Shown here: one piece after another, positions 1-6,446 of the stretch | Layout of the letters: each line of letters starts with the position of its first letter | How positions within the stretch are numbered: the first letter of the stretch is position 1 | Source: Chloroflexota bacterium | GTDB lineage: Bacteria > Chloroflexota > Dehalococcoidia > Dehalococcoidales > JAUYDJ01 | Assembly (NCBI GenBank): GCA_030690025.1 | Contig: JAUYDJ010000244.1 | Location: 1-13,897 of the forward strand | Length of the DNA stretch: 13,897 nucleotides | Reading direction: 5' to 3' | Made by a program: the position numbers and the translations under genes | The notes under the pieces: model-generated | Seen by the model: the letters and a program-made list of their open reading frames with translations, nothing else | What the model was told of the DNA's origin: nothing | Databases searched by the model: none

Positions 1-647
1 TGTCTGCCTCACCTCAGGAGCTACAGGAGGCCGGTATCACCCCCCATGCCATGCTGTCTATCAAGCTGCTGCATGAGTTGCCTGCCGAGATTCTTAAACA
101 AAAAATCCTGGAGCAGCCGGTTTACAAATCATCCCAGGCGATTTTTGACTATCTCAACTTCTCCATGCGCGACCTCAAAAAGGAGGTCTTTAAGGTCCTC
201 TATCTGAACAGCCGGACCCAGATTATCGAAACCGAGGACCTCTTTGAGGGGACCTTAAACAGCATTCTCATCAACACCCGCCAGATTATCGAGAATGTTA
301 TTGCCCATCGCGCCGTTGCCCTGGTCTTTGTCCACAATCATCCCTCCGGTGACCCCACCCCCAGCCAAACTGATAAGAAGATTACCCGCGACCTGGTCTT
401 TATCGGGAATGTTATTGAGATTAAGGTATTGGACCATATCATTATTGGTGATAACACCTACTTCAGCTTCGCTGATGCCGGGTTAATTCAGAAGTATCAG
501 GATGATTTCCTGAACATGCGAATAAGAAGAGTTGATGATGCGCCGCTTTTCGTTAACGGCTTTGGTAAGCTTCTATCATTGGTTTTGATAAGTTTCTGCT
601 ATTGGCTTTGGGAAGTCTCTGCCATGCCTATATACTCAGTTGGCTAG
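1..647 (+). CDS. radC: RadC family JAB-domain protein, 5' end outside window
   Basis: The reading frame is open from the left edge (first full codon at base 3), so the N-terminal part of the gene lies outside. The ATG at 51 is internal, because the preceding residues (SASPQELQEAGITPHA) read like the helix-hairpin-helix/UPF0758 N-terminal region. The JAB/MPN metal-binding motif is clear at bases 333-380: HNHPSGDPTPSQTD, matching the HxHxxxxxxxxD signature of RadC. The family was once linked to DNA repair, but its actual biochemical role is unsettled; some members are tied to competence or mobile elements. The usual family end is near 'TYFSFADAGLI'. Here about 50 more residues follow, the last 28 being hydrophobic and aromatic (LLSLVLISFCYWLWEV), which is odd for a cytosolic protein and could reflect a frameshift or drift of the stop codon. 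The 3' end overlaps the convergent ogt gene by 12 bp. Confidence 0.9.
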   Translation, partial: SASPQELQEAGITPHAMLSIKLLHELPAEILKQKILEQPVYKSSQAIFDYLNFSMRDLKKEVFKVLYLNSRTQIIETEDLFEGTLNSILINTRQIIENVIAHRAVALVFVHNHPSGDPTPSQTDKKITRDLVFIGNVIEIKVLDHIIIGDNTYFSFADAGLIQKYQDDFLNMRIRRVDDAPLFVNGFGKLLSLVLISFCYWLWEVSAMPIYSVG

Positions 648-1172
648 CCCGATGATGCTCGCTGCGCCCGGTTTGAAAGCCTCCAGGGACAGCAGATAGC
701 GTTTCATCTCCAGCCCGCCGCGGAAACCGCGCAGTTGGCCGTTAGCGGCCACCACCCGGTGGCAGGGGATAATGATGGGCAGCGGGTTTTTGCCCAGGGC
801 CTGCCCTACCGCTCTTACCGCCCGCGGCTGGCCAATCTGCCCGGCCACCCAGCCGTAGCTCCGCGTCTCACCATAAGGAATTAGCCTGGCGGCTGTCCAT
901 ACCTTGCGTTCGAAGGGGGTAGCCCGGGCAAGGTCCAGGTGGTCGGCGAAGTCCACCCTCCGGCCGCTGAAATACCGTCGCAACCGCTCCGTTAGGTCGG
1001 CGAAAGCGACCGTAGAGCAGGTTGCCCCGTTAACGCCGTCACCAAGCTCTTGCCGGGCGGCTTCGGGTGAGGTTTGGGGCAGGGTAACGGCGAGTAACCC
1101 TTTCGCCGAGCCGAGCAGTCCCACCCACCCGGCGGCGGTATTAACGATAGCGTAGCTCAGTCCTTCAGTCAT
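636..1172 (-). CDS. ogt: Methylated-DNA--protein-cysteine S-methyltransferase (Ogt/AGT)
   Basis: Suicide DNA-repair protein that moves the alkyl group from O6-alkylguanine to its own cysteine. The 178-residue product has the family layout: a diverged N-terminal ribonuclease-H-like domain (about 1-80), then the DNA-binding and active-site domain. Visible landmarks are TPFERKVWTAARLIPYGET (residues 85-103), the helix-turn-helix part with RAVRAVGQALGKNP (117-130), and the active-site IPCHRVV (Cys137) followed by GQLRGFRGGLEMKRYLLSLE. Length is normal for the family, with a short C-terminal tail (about 14 residues) after the last conserved helix. It is the last gene of the zinc-ribbon - comF - hpf - ogt run, starting 28 bp after the hpf stop, with a weak GGAC-like ribosome site. 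Its end overlaps the convergent radC by 12 bp. Confidence 0.95.
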   Translation of the reverse strand: MTEGLSYAIVNTAAGWVGLLGSAKGLLAVTLPQTSPEAARQELGDGVNGATCSTVAFADLTERLRRYFSGRRVDFADHLDLARATPFERKVWTAARLIPYGETRSYGWVAGQIGQPRAVRAVGQALGKNPLPIIIPCHRVVAANGQLRGFRGGLEMKRYLLSLEAFKPGAASIIGLAN

Positions 1173-1200
1173 CAGCGATAGTCCTATCAGCTACAGTTCC

Positions 1201-1749
1201 TTATTCGATTTCCGGTGTAATCAGACCGTAGTTGCCGTCCTTGCGGCGGTAGAGCAGGTTAAGCTCATCCGTAGCGTCATTAACAAACAGGAAGAAATCG
1301 TGGTGCAACAGCTCCATCTGGTCGACGGCTTCAGCTACGGACATTGGTGTGACCGCAAAGCGCTTGACCCTTTTCACTTTTCCCGCCGGGTTCTCAGTTG
1401 CGGCTTCCGGCGGGGCGGATTCGGTACGGACTGAGCCGCGGCCCTTGGCATAGAGTTTTCCCTTGTAGTGTTCGATTTGCCCGTCAATCACCGCCGTCAC
1501 TTTATCGATGGCGGTGAGCAGGCTGTCGGCGCGCTCCTCACCGCGCAGCAGTATGCCGCCGACGCCGGTATCTATGGTGACCTGTGCCACCACCCGCTGG
1601 TCGGGCGACTTGGTCTGCTCTTCGGTAATTTCCACCTTAGCTTCCATAACATTGGGGAAATGCCGGCTAATCTTGCCCAGTTTGCGCTCGATGTATTGCT
1701 GGGTCTCCGGAGTCAGTTTGATGTTCTTACCGCTTATCTTTAGCTCCAT
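1201..1749 (-). CDS. hpf: Long-form ribosome hibernation promoting factor (HPF/RaiA family)
   Basis: Binds the 30S subunit and dimerises ribosomes into inactive 100S particles when growth slows. The 182-residue product has the S30AE N-terminal domain (MELKISGKNIKLTPETQQYI, about 1-100), a variable alanine/proline-rich linker (about 105-125), and the C-terminal dimerisation domain of long HPFs (VKRFAVTPMSVAEAVDQMEL, HHDFFLFVNDATDELNLLYRR, ending NYGLITPE). The start at 1749 is chosen over an upstream in-frame start at 1794 because AGGAG (1757-1761) sits 7 nt before this ATG, because homologues begin at this MELKI-like sequence, and because the longer form would read back into comF. It lies 14 bp downstream of comF and is probably cotranscribed with it. 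Confidence 0.95.
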   Translation of the reverse strand: MELKISGKNIKLTPETQQYIERKLGKISRHFPNVMEAKVEITEEQTKSPDQRVVAQVTIDTGVGGILLRGEERADSLLTAIDKVTAVIDGQIEHYKGKLYAKGRGSVRTESAPPEAATENPAGKVKRVKRFAVTPMSVAEAVDQMELLHHDFFLFVNDATDELNLLYRRKDGNYGLITPEIE

Positions 1750-1756
1750 TTTTTCA

Positions 1757-1761
1757 CTCCT
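1757..1761 (-). promoter_or_regulatory. Shine-Dalgarno site deciding the hpf start
   Basis: AGGAG on the minus strand, 7 nt upstream of the ATG at 1749. It supports the short start over the in-frame start at 1794, which would lie upstream of this site. Confidence 0.8.
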
Positions 1762-1763
1762 GT

Positions 1764-2474
1764 CTAAATTTCCTTGGCGAGGGTCAAGCCCCACACTGAG
1801 ACGGCCCCGGACGCTTTAAGCACCGCCGCGCAGGCATCCAGGGTAGCGCCGGAAGTAGACACGTCATCAATGAGTAGCACCTGCCTGTCCCGCAGCGTGG
1901 CGTCAGGGCAGAGGAAAGCATCCCTGATATTGCGCTTTCTTTCTTCCAGTGTGGCCGTGCGGGCCTGCGGCAGGGTCTGACGGTGCCGGATAAGACCGCT
2001 TTCCACTACTGGAAAATTGGTGAGCCTGCCTAGTTCCCGGGCGAGCAGGCCGGACTGGTTGTAGCCCCGCTCCTTGAGTCGCCTGGGGTGCAGCGGCACC
2101 GGCACCAGCGCTTCAACCGGGAGCGGGTTAGCCGCCAGATAGTCCCGTAATAGTCCGGCCAGCGGCTGGGCCAGGGCGGTGAGGTTATGGTACTTCAGCT
2201 GGTGGACTGCCTGCCGTATGACCCCGTCAAACCGGAACGGGGCGCGGATGCCGTCTATGGCGGCCGTCGAACCGGCACAGCTGGCGCAGAGTACGCCGCT
2301 GGACTGGGGTTTGCCGCACCTGGGGCACACGCGGGGCATAATGCGGGGCAGCAACCGGCGGCAAGCCGGGCAAATTAGGTCGCCTTCCTTGCCGCAGCCG
2401 ATACACCATCGTGGGAATAGAAAATCGAGTGCTATCCCCTTAAGCTGAACTAACCGAGGAAGCACAGTCGTCAT
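1764..2474 (-). CDS. comF: ComF family phosphoribosyltransferase-like competence protein
   Basis: ComF-family protein, linked in naturally competent bacteria to uptake of single-stranded DNA, where it is thought to act in the cytoplasm with the uptake channel. The 236-residue product shows an N-terminal double zinc-binding module, CIGC (C24, C27) with CPAC (C35, C38) and CPRC (C50, C53) with CASC (C63, C66). A type I phosphoribosyltransferase domain follows, with VPVPLHPRRLKERGYNQ (124-140) and the PRPP-binding loop VLLIDDVSTSGAT (199-211). All key residues are present and the length is normal. It lies 27 bp downstream of a small zinc-ribbon gene and 14 bp upstream of hpf. No strong ribosome site precedes the ATG (only GGG directly adjacent), so translation may depend on coupling or the start may be slightly different. 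Confidence 0.93.
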   Translation of the reverse strand: MTTVLPRLVQLKGIALDFLFPRWCIGCGKEGDLICPACRRLLPRIMPRVCPRCGKPQSSGVLCASCAGSTAAIDGIRAPFRFDGVIRQAVHQLKYHNLTALAQPLAGLLRDYLAANPLPVEALVPVPLHPRRLKERGYNQSGLLARELGRLTNFPVVESGLIRHRQTLPQARTATLEERKRNIRDAFLCPDATLRDRQVLLIDDVSTSGATLDACAAVLKASGAVSVWGLTLAKEI

Positions 2475-2501
2475 CCCATTATAAAATTTCAGGCGAGTAT
2501 A

Positions 2502-2714
2502 CTAGCGCACGCGGGCACTATGGGTGGCCCCGTTCATGATGGGTTCGTTAATATAAATGTCACCATTCCTGATTTTAAGGTTGAAGCCGCAATTAGGATT
2601 GGTGCAGACCCAGGCTTTGAACTGAATAGCTGCCCCCTGGTTGCCGAAATCAGACAGCGGCACCAGGTCGCCGGCCTCACACTTCTGGCACTTGGGGAAA
2701 TTAATTTGTTCCAC
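2502..2714 (-). CDS. Small zinc-ribbon protein of unknown function
   Basis: A 70-residue protein starting with GTG at 2714. Two cysteine pairs, CQKC (C9, C12) and CTNPNC (C37, C42), are spaced about 25 residues apart as in a zinc ribbon; between them lies a hydrophobic strand-like stretch (AAIQFKAWV), and after them NLKIRNGDIYI. I do not recognise the family. An upstream in-frame GTG at 2756 exists, but it would lie inside the predicted promoter (-10 at 2748-2753), whereas GGGAGGAGG (2720-2728) is 5 nt before the GTG at 2714, so the short form is preferred. It is the first gene of the leftward run leading into comF, hpf and ogt. A role in nucleic-acid or metal binding is only suggested by the fold-like cysteine pattern. 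Confidence 0.72.
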   Translation of the reverse strand: MEQINFPKCQKCEAGDLVPLSDFGNQGAAIQFKAWVCTNPNCGFNLKIRNGDIYINEPIMNGATHSARVR

Positions 2715-2719
2715 GAAGT

Positions 2720-2728
2720 CCTCCTCCC
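2720..2728 (-). promoter_or_regulatory. Strong Shine-Dalgarno site deciding the zinc-ribbon gene start
   Basis: GGGAGGAGG on the minus strand, 5 nt before the GTG at 2714. It lies inside the longer reading frame from 2756 and therefore argues for the internal GTG as the true start. Confidence 0.75.
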
Positions 2729-2747
2729 AACCAAAAATTTCTGCTTC

Positions 2748-2776
2748 AGTATACACTACGGTTTCGGTCTTGACAA
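2748..2776 (-). promoter_or_regulatory. Sigma70-type promoter for zinc-ribbon - comF - hpf - ogt
   Basis: On the minus strand TTGTCA (2771-2776, 5/6 to consensus) and TATACT (2748-2753, 5/6) are separated by exactly 17 bp. Transcription would begin near 2741, leaving a leader of about 27 nt with the GGGAGGAGG site before the GTG at 2714. No experimental evidence; the match is by eye. Confidence 0.65.
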
Positions 2777-2836
2777 GGGCGGTGCGGCCCCCTCTTACCT
2801 GTTTTGTATTTTGAATTCAGATTAGTGAAAGAGGGT

Positions 2837-2953
2837 CTATTTCCGCTTCCGTTTTACGAACGCGAAGTGAATTCTTTTGCCGTTATGGTTCTTGTCCTTC
2901 TTGTTTATCTTTTCGATAAATGTCTTCAAGTCTTCCTGAGGTTTTTCAGCCAT
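2837..2953 (-). CDS. 38-residue very basic protein, unknown function
   Basis: A short gene that length filters would miss. The frame reads MAEKPQEDLKTFIEKINKKD, then a second half rich in Lys, Arg, Asn and His that ends in FAFVKRKRK before TAG. About 14 of 38 residues are Lys, Arg or His. The ATG at 2953 is preceded by GGAG with 9 nt spacing; an in-frame ATG three codons upstream (2962) is too close to that site. The first half is predicted to be an amphipathic helix and the tail resembles a nucleic-acid-binding basic patch. It starts 34 bp after the thpR stop on the same strand, so it may share that transcript. A poor -10-like TATAGT (2982-2987) lies in between, without a convincing -35. I do not recognise a family; coding status rests on the ribosome site, spacing and amino-acid composition. 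Confidence 0.55.
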   Translation of the reverse strand: MAEKPQEDLKTFIEKINKKDKNHNGKRIHFAFVKRKRK

Positions 2954-2987
2954 GGTGTTCATCTCCTTACTATCTTCTAATACTATA

Positions 2988-3572
2988 TCACTTTAGCGGC
3001 ACTGACGTAATCCGACTGTAGATAGCGCCGGCCCGGGTCAGCTCGCTCCTCATCAGGCTGATGGCTTCCACCTGGATGGCTGCGGCGGACTCAAATCCGG
3101 TGGCGGCAATAAGCTCGCCGAGCTTTTGCCGTTCGTCCGGCGATGCCTGCTCGCGGACGCGGGCCAGGGTCAGATGGGCCTTGAAGGGACGTCCTTCCGG
3201 GGCAAAGCCCAGGGGCGCCAGGCCCGACTCCAGGCGCTGCTGAAGCTGGCCGAGCTTGTCTAGCTCCCCGCTGACCCCCACCCAGATTACCTGCACCCGC
3301 CTCAAGTTGGGGAAAGCGCCCAGCTCTCTGACCTCGAGGTGAAAGGGAGAGATTCCCCGGACAGCCTCGCCCATTACCCGGCTCACGTCATTGAGCACAT
3401 TTGCGGTAACACCCCCCAGGAACTTCAGCGTCAGGTGAATGCCGTTGGGGTCGACCCATTTTACCGGGGACTGCCCGCCGGCTTTCAACTGGGCCTCGAG
3501 CTGGGTAAGCTCGCGCTTTAACTCGTCGGGTAGCTCAATGGCAATAAAAGAGCGTACCTGTTCCGTGGTCAT
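2988..3572 (-). CDS. thpR: RNA 2',3'-cyclic phosphodiesterase (2H family, ThpR/LigT)
   Basis: Member of the 2H phosphoesterase superfamily; ThpR opens RNA 2',3'-cyclic phosphates and was first described as a tRNA-half 2'-5' ligase. The 194-residue product has both catalytic tetrapeptides: HLTL at 46-49 (in IHLTLKFLGG) and HLTL at 133-136 (in KAHLTLARV). It also has the family start VRSFIAIELPDELK and a normal length. The ATG overlaps the stop of the upstream amidohydrolase gene as ATGA (3569-3572), which indicates translational coupling. The true substrate in this organism cannot be told from sequence. Confidence 0.93.
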   Translation of the reverse strand: MTTEQVRSFIAIELPDELKRELTQLEAQLKAGGQSPVKWVDPNGIHLTLKFLGGVTANVLNDVSRVMGEAVRGISPFHLEVRELGAFPNLRRVQVIWVGVSGELDKLGQLQQRLESGLAPLGFAPEGRPFKAHLTLARVREQASPDERQKLGELIAATGFESAAAIQVEAISLMRSELTRAGAIYSRITSVPLK

Positions 3573-4396
3573 ATGCCTAACAGTCTCCGGGCGTTACCGG
3601 CCAGAATCTGATTCTTTGCCTCTACGGGTAGATTTACCGAGTCGATGTCTTTCAGCAGCCGGGCCGGGGACAGCAGGGGATAGTCGCTGCCGAAGAGAAC
3701 CTTATCCGCCCCGACAAGCTCGATAACCTGTCGGTATACCTGTGGACGGTAAAGGTACGGCGAAGCCGCCGTGTCAAAGAAGACATTGCCCATTGCTTTC
3801 TGCACTTCGGGCATGAGGGCGTAGAAGGGCAGGCCGCCGCCCCAGTGGGCGCAGACCAGGGTGACATCCGGGAAGCTGGTGATAAACGGGTAGAATACGT
3901 CTGGGGTAATAGCCCCCTTACCCGGGTAGCTGTGTCCAACGGGCTCCGAAGTATGGGTGAGCAGAATAAGGCGGTGCTTCTTCAGTACCTCGGCAATGGG
4001 CGCCATCGTCTCACTGTTACCGATATCGAGCCGCCTGATTTCCCCCAACCCTTTTAGCCCCCCCCTTGCGCAGCGTTCAATCTCGGCGATGGCTAACTCG
4101 CTCGACTCAGGCGGGATACTGCCGAAGCCGACCAGACGTTTGGGGTAGCGGGCCACCGACTCCATGATATAGTCGTTACTCTCCACGCAGAGCTCATGGG
4201 TGGTCCAGCTAATATTGAGAATAACAGAGACATCTACCCCCTCTTTGTCCATGCTGTCGATTAGCTCATCGGCCGTGGCCAGTTTAGCTTCCTTTTTGGC
4301 ATAGAGCATGGCAAAACAGGGGTCGGCGGCAACGTACTTAGCGCGGTTTTGCTTAATCTGAGGCGGGAAAACATGGGTGTGAAAGTCGATAATCAC
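3569..4396 (-). CDS. Metal-dependent amidohydrolase (amidohydrolase 2 / ACMSD-like TIM barrel)
   Basis: A 275-residue hydrolase or decarboxylase-like TIM barrel of the amidohydrolase-2 group. Metal-binding residues expected for the fold are visible: the HxH pair in DFHTHVF (H6, H8), THTSE (H148), CAHWGGG (H184) and GSDYPL (D238). GLGEI (Glu119) fits the strand-4 region. The family covers decarboxylases and hydrolases acting on aromatic and other organic acids, and the substrate here is unknown. The start is GTG at 4396, giving MIIDFHTH at the expected position. No Shine-Dalgarno site is seen; a promoter lies so close that the message may be leaderless. It overlaps thpR by 4 bp (ATGA). Confidence 0.85.
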   Translation of the reverse strand: MIIDFHTHVFPPQIKQNRAKYVAADPCFAMLYAKKEAKLATADELIDSMDKEGVDVSVILNISWTTHELCVESNDYIMESVARYPKRLVGFGSIPPESSELAIAEIERCARGGLKGLGEIRRLDIGNSETMAPIAEVLKKHRLILLTHTSEPVGHSYPGKGAITPDVFYPFITSFPDVTLVCAHWGGGLPFYALMPEVQKAMGNVFFDTAASPYLYRPQVYRQVIELVGADKVLFGSDYPLLSPARLLKDIDSVNLPVEAKNQILAGNARRLLGI

Positions 4397-4402
4397 CGTT
4401 AC

Positions 4403-4432
4403 ATTCTAGCAGAACGTTCCCGATGAGTTCAA
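4403..4432 (-). promoter_or_regulatory. Promoter for amidohydrolase - thpR, possibly leaderless
   Basis: On the minus strand TTGAAC (4427-4432, 4/6) and TAGAAT (4403-4408, 5/6) are 18 bp apart. The GTG start at 4396 begins 7 nt after the -10 box, where transcription would be expected to start, so the mRNA may have no leader. Confidence 0.5.
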
Positions 4433-4465
4433 TTTGTGGAGATTACTGAGCAACCTGCGCCCCTA

Positions 4466-4493
4466 TTGACTTATCTGCCGCAGGTGCTAGACT
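4466..4493 (+). promoter_or_regulatory. Possible promoter for the RsbRD-N-like gene
   Basis: TTGACT (4466-4471, 5/6) and TAGACT (4488-4493, 4/6) with 16 bp spacing, back to back with the leftward promoter at 4403-4432. A GATAAT at 4494-4499 is too far from the -35 (22 bp) to be the partner. The leader to the ATG at 4585 would be about 85 nt. Confidence 0.4.
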
Positions 4494-4570
4494 GATAATA
4501 CTTCAAGACTGGATGGATTGGGTAGGGTACCGGCTATGTTGGGTTGCTCGGCGTCCTACAAGGTTAAGAA

Positions 4571-4577
4571 AAGGAGG
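4571..4577 (+). promoter_or_regulatory. Shine-Dalgarno site deciding the start at 4585
   Basis: AAGGAGG, 7 nt before the ATG at 4585. It rules against an in-frame ATG at 4513, which would place this site inside the protein. Confidence 0.85.
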
Positions 4578-4584
4578 TAGCGAC

Positions 4585-5046
4585 ATGGAACGTAGAGCCC
4601 TGGTTGATAAGCTGTTGGAACTGACTGAACTCCATGCCGGAGAAATCGCGGAGCGATGGTACAAATCCGTGAGTACAAACCCGAGGACACCTTCTTATCG
4701 CTCTCTGCCCAAAGAAAAGCCGGTTCTCAGAGCTACCTCGCTTTACAAAAATCTGAAACAGATGTATTTCTCCGACAACCCCTATCAAGAAGTACTGCAG
4801 TTTTTGGAAGGGAGGGGGTATGTGGAGAGTCTGCAGGCTGACGGTATCCCGCTCCACGAAGCCATTTATGCATTAGTCATGATGAGAAGGCATATCTGGC
4901 TCTATGCCGAGTTGCAGGCGCTATTCACCACGCCTATGGACATGTACCAGGCGACGGAGGGTATTAACCGGACGTTGCTCCTGTTTGATTACGCCGCCTA
5001 CATTATTGCACAGAAATATCAGAAGCCGAACAGGAGCACCGTTTAA
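4585..5046 (+). CDS. RsbRD N-terminal-domain-like protein, stand-alone
   Basis: A 153-residue, mostly alpha-helical soluble protein. It opens with LVDKLLELTELHAGEIAERW (residues 6-25), followed by tyrosine- and serine-rich residues. Later come a helix with FLEGRGYVESLQADGIPLHE and one with AIYALVMMRRHIWLY. This pattern (helix with EIAERW, then GR-R..G..L.E and a charged LRR-H-W helix) resembles the RsbRD N-terminal sensor domain, usually fused to STAS or histidine-kinase modules; here it stands alone. The assignment is from memory of the pattern, not a search. The start at 4585 is set by AAGGAGG at 4571-4577. It has its own divergent promoter region and stops 4 bp from the end of the convergent nfnB. 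It could be a small sensor or adaptor protein; the ligand is unknown. Confidence 0.75.
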   Translation: MERRALVDKLLELTELHAGEIAERWYKSVSTNPRTPSYRSLPKEKPVLRATSLYKNLKQMYFSDNPYQEVLQFLEGRGYVESLQADGIPLHEAIYALVMMRRHIWLYAELQALFTTPMDMYQATEGINRTLLLFDYAAYIIAQKYQKPNRSTV

Positions 5047-5050
5047 GCCG

Positions 5051-6445
5051 CTATCCTTTCAAAAATTCGGCAATGGTTTTGGCGGCTCGCCGCCCGGCGC
5101 CCATGGCGCTGATGACGGTAGCCGAGCCGGTGACAATATCACCGCCCGCCCAGACGCCCGGTTTCACCGTTTTACCGGTAGCTTCATCGGTGACCACGGT
5201 GCCGTGGCTGGTGGTCTCCAGTCCCTTAGTGGTGCTGGCAATCAGGGGATTGGGGGTAGTGCCCAGGGCCACCACGACCTCGTCCACATCCATGACGAAC
5301 TCGCTGCCCGGCTTAACGACAGGGCGGCGGCGGCCGCTGGCGTCCGGCTCACCCAGAGTCATCTCAAAGCACTCCATGCCCGTTACCCAGTTCTGCTGGT
5401 TGCCCAGGAAGCGCTTGGGATTGGTGAGAAACTTGAACTGGATGCCCTCTTCTTTAGCGTTCTCCACCTCTTCACGGCGGGCGGGCATCTCCGCCTCGGA
5501 GCGGCGGTAAACAATGTTGACCACGTCGGCGCCGAGCCGCAGCGCGCAGCGGGCGGCATCCATAGCCACATTGCCGCCGCCGATGACGGCTACCTTCTTG
5601 CCTATCTTGACCGGTGTGTCGTATTCAGGGAAGCGGTAGGCCTTCATCAGGTTGACCCGGGTCAGGAACTCGTTGGCGGAATAGACGCCGTTGAGGTTCT
5701 CGCCGGGGATATTCAGGAACATGGGTAAGCCGGCGCCGGTGCCCAGGAAAACCGCCTGGTAGCTATCCTTGAGCAGCTCGTCTATGGTGGTTATCTTGCC
5801 TATGACTGAGTCCAGGGCCAGCTTAACGCCCAGCGAAGCCACGTACTGCACCTCGTTCTGGACGATGTCTTTGGGCAACCTGAACTCCGGGATGCCATAC
5901 ATGAGCACGCCGCCAGCCACGTGCAGCGCCTCGAAGATGGTCACGCTGTGTCCCATCTTGGCCAAATCTGCCGCGGCGGTCAGCCCGGCCGGGCCGGAGC
6001 CGATGATGGCCACCTTCTTGCCGGTTGGCGCTGGTTTGGTCACAGCGCCCACTGCCTTCAGGTTAGCCACCTCCCAGTCGGCGACAAATCTCTCCAGGCG
6101 GCCGATGGCAATGGGTGCGCCCTTCTTGTCCAGGACGCACTTTAATTCACATTGAGTCTCCTGGGGACAAACCCGCCCGCAAATGCCGGGCAGGGCATTC
6201 TTGTCTTTAAGCACCTTTACCGCCTCGGGCATATTGCCCTCGCGCAGCGCCTTGATAAAACCGGGGATATCCACCTCCACCGGGCAGCCTTCCGTGCAGG
6301 TGCGCTTGGGACACTGGATGCAGCGGGCGGCTTCGACCTGGGCCTGCTCCAGAGTATAGCCCAGGGCCACCTCGTTGAAGTTCTTGCTGCGTGCTAGAGG
6401 GTCCTGCCGGGGCATTGGTATTCTATTCAAGCTAACTTTAGCCAT
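5051..6445 (-). CDS. nfnB: NfnB/SudA-like subunit: NADPH-dependent ferredoxin:NAD(P) oxidoreductase, GltD-like
   Basis: A 464-residue flavoprotein of the glutamate synthase small-subunit (GltD) family. Cysteines for two [4Fe-4S] clusters are visible in the N-terminal helical domain: CIQCPKRTCTEGC (C42, C45, C50, C54) and CGRVCPQETQCELKC (C89, C93, C99, C103). The FAD-binding GSGPAGLTAA (149-158) and the second dinucleotide motif GGGNVAMDAAR (289-299) follow, and the C-terminal AGGDIVTGSATVISAMGAGR closes the FAD site. Paired with the NfnA-like gene just upstream (TAA, one base, ATG), it is best read as NfnB (or SudA) rather than a glutamate synthase subunit; no large GltB subunit is in the window. 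NfnAB enzymes couple NADH, NADPH and ferredoxin by flavin-based electron bifurcation. The start at 6445 is chosen because the longer frame to 6610 would lie inside nfnA; GGAGG lies 12 nt upstream. Confidence 0.9.
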   Translation of the reverse strand: MAKVSLNRIPMPRQDPLARSKNFNEVALGYTLEQAQVEAARCIQCPKRTCTEGCPVEVDIPGFIKALREGNMPEAVKVLKDKNALPGICGRVCPQETQCELKCVLDKKGAPIAIGRLERFVADWEVANLKAVGAVTKPAPTGKKVAIIGSGPAGLTAAADLAKMGHSVTIFEALHVAGGVLMYGIPEFRLPKDIVQNEVQYVASLGVKLALDSVIGKITTIDELLKDSYQAVFLGTGAGLPMFLNIPGENLNGVYSANEFLTRVNLMKAYRFPEYDTPVKIGKKVAVIGGGNVAMDAARCALRLGADVVNIVYRRSEAEMPARREEVENAKEEGIQFKFLTNPKRFLGNQQNWVTGMECFEMTLGEPDASGRRRPVVKPGSEFVMDVDEVVVALGTTPNPLIASTTKGLETTSHGTVVTDEATGKTVKPGVWAGGDIVTGSATVISAMGAGRRAAKTIAEFLKG

Positions 6446-6446
6446 A

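Noticed and set aside
2478..2483. Perfect TATAAT just upstream of comF
   Set aside because: It ends 3 nt before the ATG, so transcription would start inside the coding region; no -35 at the right distance. A coincidence in AT-rich spacer is more likely.
2790..2835. CCCTCTT...AAGAGGG inverted repeat as terminator of the 38-residue gene
   Set aside because: The 32-nt loop is too long for a 7-bp stem and there is no T-tract after it.
4904..5728. Long rightward frame (274 codons) antisense to nfnB
   Set aside because: It is a shadow of the well-supported nfnB gene; the translation is rich in Gly, Ala, His and Arg with no motif.
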